A DNA stretch of 64,000 nt from Schaalia sp. ORNL0103 (GTDB taxonomy: Bacteria; Actinomycetota; Actinomycetes; Actinomycetales; Actinomycetaceae), in contig NZ_JAHXSA010000002.1 of the NCBI RefSeq assembly GCF_019429565.1, positions 1 to 64,000 on the forward strand, read 5' to 3'. Below are positions 62,462 to 64,000 of this stretch, piece after piece; positions within the stretch are counted from its first letter, which is position 1, and each line of letters starts with the position of its first letter. The position numbers and the translations under genes are program-made. The notes under the pieces are model-generated. The model had not been told where the DNA came from. It saw only the letters and a program-made list of their open reading frames with translations, and made no database searches.

Positions 62462-62490
62462 GGAGGGGCGGCCCGTCGGGCCGCCCCTCC
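62462..62490. terminator. Bidirectional terminator between the lipoprotein paralogues
   Basis: GGAGGGGCGGCCC (62462-62474) pairs perfectly with GGGCCGCCCCTCC (62478-62490) around GTC, between convergent genes. Confidence 0.8.
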
Positions 62491-62534
62491 TCACTCAACG
62501 CCCGCACGCGGGCACATACATCTGATGTTGCTCG

Positions 62535-62918
62535 TCAGCGCGCGTTGCACACCGTCTCAAGCGACGACATTGACGTCGCGAGGTTCGTGTACAGATCCAT
62601 AGCCTCAGTCATCTGCTCTTGCGAAGGTTCGTCTCCCACCGTCTTGGCGAAATCAGCGAGAGCCTGAGCACTATCGCCCGCAGCCACCGCAGCAGCCTTC
62701 ACTTCCGAGTTGGTAATCTCGTCAGACTTCAGGACAGTCGCAACGCTGCTCATACCCTGGACCATGTCTTCCGTGTTGCTCGGATCAAGGCCATCAATTG
62801 CCTTGACGGCCTTGTCATTGATGATCTGACAGGCAGCCTGCTTGGACTGCCCACCACAGGCGGCCAGGCTCAGGGGCAGCAGTGCAACGAGGGCGGCCGT
62901 CAGAAGACGCTTTTTCAT
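62535..62918 (-). CDS. Lipoprotein, paralogue B
   Basis: 127 residues. The signal and lipobox are LPLSLAAC (Cys21), and no Pro-rich spacer is present. The helical domain has QAACQIINDKAVKAID, DEITNSEVKAAAVAAG and LATSMSSLETVC, paralogous to the upstream convergent gene. AAGGAGTAACC lies before the ATG (GGAG with seven-base spacing). The leader upstream (62919-63060) is AT-rich. The pair probably arose by duplication with inversion; role unknown. Confidence 0.85.
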   Translation of the reverse strand: MKKRLLTAALVALLPLSLAACGGQSKQAACQIINDKAVKAIDGLDPSNTEDMVQGMSSVATVLKSDEITNSEVKAAAVAAGDSAQALADFAKTVGDEPSQEQMTEAMDLYTNLATSMSSLETVCNAR

Positions 62919-63201
62919 GAGGGTTACTCCTTCGAGTATTTATGATGGGTACCTGCGAATCATATCGCATTTTCACGCTATTAATTTCCTCGCCGTCAAA
63001 GAAGATTCGTGCATTATTGATACATTCCACTGCACGAATTACAAACGAGCGTGATGGCCGCACCACTCGATACGAGGAGGGGGCAACCCCTGAGCACGCG
63101 CGAGGAGGGGGCAACCCCTGCGGGCCACCCCCTCCTCGTCATCTACTCAGTTGAGAACCGGACGCGGGGACCAGTGCTCGTCCCGCCCCGGCCTCGTTCA
63201 T
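62919..63201. other. AT-rich leader and repeat region between lipoprotein B and the symporter
   Basis: No gene seen. Bases 62930-63060 are AT-rich and include the lipoprotein promoter and an inverted repeat ATTCGTGCA/TGCACGAAT (63005-63013, 63031-63039). Two direct copies of CGAGGAGGGGGCAACCCCTG follow (63073, 63101), then a motif copy GGCCTCGTT (63190-63198) just beyond the symporter stop. Confidence 0.6.
63101..63138 (-). terminator. Hairpin downstream of the symporter gene
   Basis: CGAGGAGGGGG (63101-63111) pairs perfectly with CCCCCTCCTCG (63128-63138). The second, upstream copy of the left arm at 63073 could pair instead. No T run. Confidence 0.55.
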
Positions 63202-64000
63202 TTAGGCCTGTCCGCCGTTCTTCCAGCGACGGAAGAACATCGCCAGCAGCGCGCCGGACAGATTGTGCCACACGGAGAAAACGGCTGCAGGGAGCGCGGT
63301 CTCCGGGGTAGAGGCGAAGTGAGTCTTCGCCAGCGTCGCGGCCAGCGCCGAATTCTGCATGCCGACCTCGATTGCGGTCGTGCGCGCCGCCTTGTCGGAG
63401 CCACGGCCGACGCGTCCGGCCAGGTAGCCGAAAAGGTAGCCCAGGAGGTTGTGGCAGATGACAACCGCAATGATGAGAGCGCCAGACGTCAGGATCTTGT
63501 TAACCGAGCCAGACACGACGACCAGCAGCACGTAGCAGATACCGAACACGGAAATCCAGGGGAGAAGCGGCAGGATCTTCTCCACGAACTTGCCAGCGAC
63601 GAAGCGCACGATGAAGCCGCCCAGGACGGGGGCGAGAACCATCAGCAGGATGTTCTTCGCCATCGCCGCGCCATCCACCGGCATGCGATTACCCACCAGC
63701 CAGGCGGTGAGCAGCGGCGTCATGAGGGGTGCGAGCAGCGTCGAGATCGAGGTCATGGTGACCGACAGCGCGACGTCAGCCTTCGCCAGGTAGGAGATCA
63801 CGTTCGAGGCCGTACCACCGGGCGCACAGCCGACGAGGATGACGCCGACCGCGACCGCGTCGGGCAGACCAAACACGTAGCACAGGGCCCAACCAACGAG
63901 GGGCATGATCAGGTACTGGGCGACAACACCCACGAGCACGGGCAGCGGACGCTTGACGATAAGCCCAAAGTCGGGCAGCGTCAGGGTCAGGCCCATGCCG
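63202..64000 (-). CDS. Bile-acid:sodium symporter family protein (5' end outside window)
   Basis: At least 264 residues of a BASS-family carrier. The N terminus runs off the window; the visible GMGLTLTLPDFG segment normally lies about 50 residues into the protein. Helices include LPVLVGVVAQYLIMPLVGWAL, the crossover motif VGVILVGCAPGGTASNVISY, and LVVVICHN-like IAVVICHNLLGYLFGYL, followed by EVGMQNSALAATLAKTHF with the sodium-site glutamate. Substrate may be a bile acid, pantoate or another organic anion. The terminal WKNGGQA is cytoplasmic. Confidence 0.9.
   Translation of the reverse strand, partial: GMGLTLTLPDFGLIVKRPLPVLVGVVAQYLIMPLVGWALCYVFGLPDAVAVGVILVGCAPGGTASNVISYLAKADVALSVTMTSISTLLAPLMTPLLTAWLVGNRMPVDGAAMAKNILLMVLAPVLGGFIVRFVAGKFVEKILPLLPWISVFGICYVLLVVVSGSVNKILTSGALIIAVVICHNLLGYLFGYLAGRVGRGSDKAARTTAIEVGMQNSALAATLAKTHFASTPETALPAAVFSVWHNLSGALLAMFFRRWKNGGQA

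Overview
This 64-kb window is GC-rich chromosomal DNA of an actinobacterium. The gene set points to the Actinomycetaceae, most likely an oral Schaalia/Actinomyces-type organism. The signs are a WhiB protein, a Tad/Flp locus of the actinobacterial type, type-VII-associated proteins, an adhesin with a LAxTG-type sorting signal, an anaerobic ribonucleotide reductase, a copper nitrite reductase, and many start codons that sit directly behind a TANNNT -10 element. Several blocks keep the order known from Mycobacterium tuberculosis: asd-lysC, recR-dnaX, the ssd/tad locus next to a HAD phosphatase, and crp-whiB4-ponA2-metallophosphoesterase. The species call is inference from gene content; no 16S gene is present.

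Layout. 0.1-5.1 kb: lysine/threonine-pathway genes (asd, lysC with an internal beta-subunit start) and a two-component system. 5.2-8.8 kb: recR-dnaX. 9.0-14.9 kb: a 1973-residue wall-anchored SdrD_B/DUF11 adhesin behind an AT-rich leader. 15.3-19 kb: two tRNA-Ser genes, a sugar epimerase and phosphoglucomutase. 19-22 kb: a three-gene WXG/DUF1023 module. 22.2-26.3 kb: a nirK operon encoding a cupredoxin-fused copper nitrite reductase and two membrane proteins. 26.4-35.1 kb: MFS exporter, DUF2183 protein, LytR_C protein, acyl-CoA dehydrogenase, vLRR membrane protein, and nrdD-nrdG behind phased NrdR boxes. 35.1-37.3 kb: repeat-rich DNA around doxX. 37.3-42.3 kb: PAP2 phosphatase, two YbjN proteins, MrfA-like helicase. 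42.4-45.6 kb: a second type-VII-associated module ending in a mycosin-like protease. 45.6-46.7 kb: a second repeat-rich stretch. 46.7-52.2 kb: Tad/Flp pilus locus and HAD phosphatase. 52.2-56.7 kb: Fic-like protein, membrane proteins and an alpha/beta hydrolase lacking its nucleophile. 56.9-61.6 kb: crp, DUF4177, whiB4, ponA2, metallophosphoesterase. 61.7-64 kb: tRNA-Pro, two paralogous lipoproteins, and a bile-acid:sodium symporter that runs off the end.

Most unusual features. (1) A 115-bp MITE-like family with matching inverted ends occurs four times (35.6, 36.9, 37.0 and 45.9 kb), with no transposase nearby. (2) Arrays of imperfect repeats phased at 20 bp reverse orientation midway; the best is at 46321-46500 (9 units), a second is at 36711-36820, and a related 40-42-bp pattern is at 36486-36642. 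(3) A short dispersed motif, C[AC]CGGCCTCGTY, recurs in intergenic DNA and in variable coding linkers, and often as inverted pairs that form hairpins or terminators, much like a DNA-uptake or architectural signal. None of these matches a feature type I can name with confidence. All counts were made by eye.
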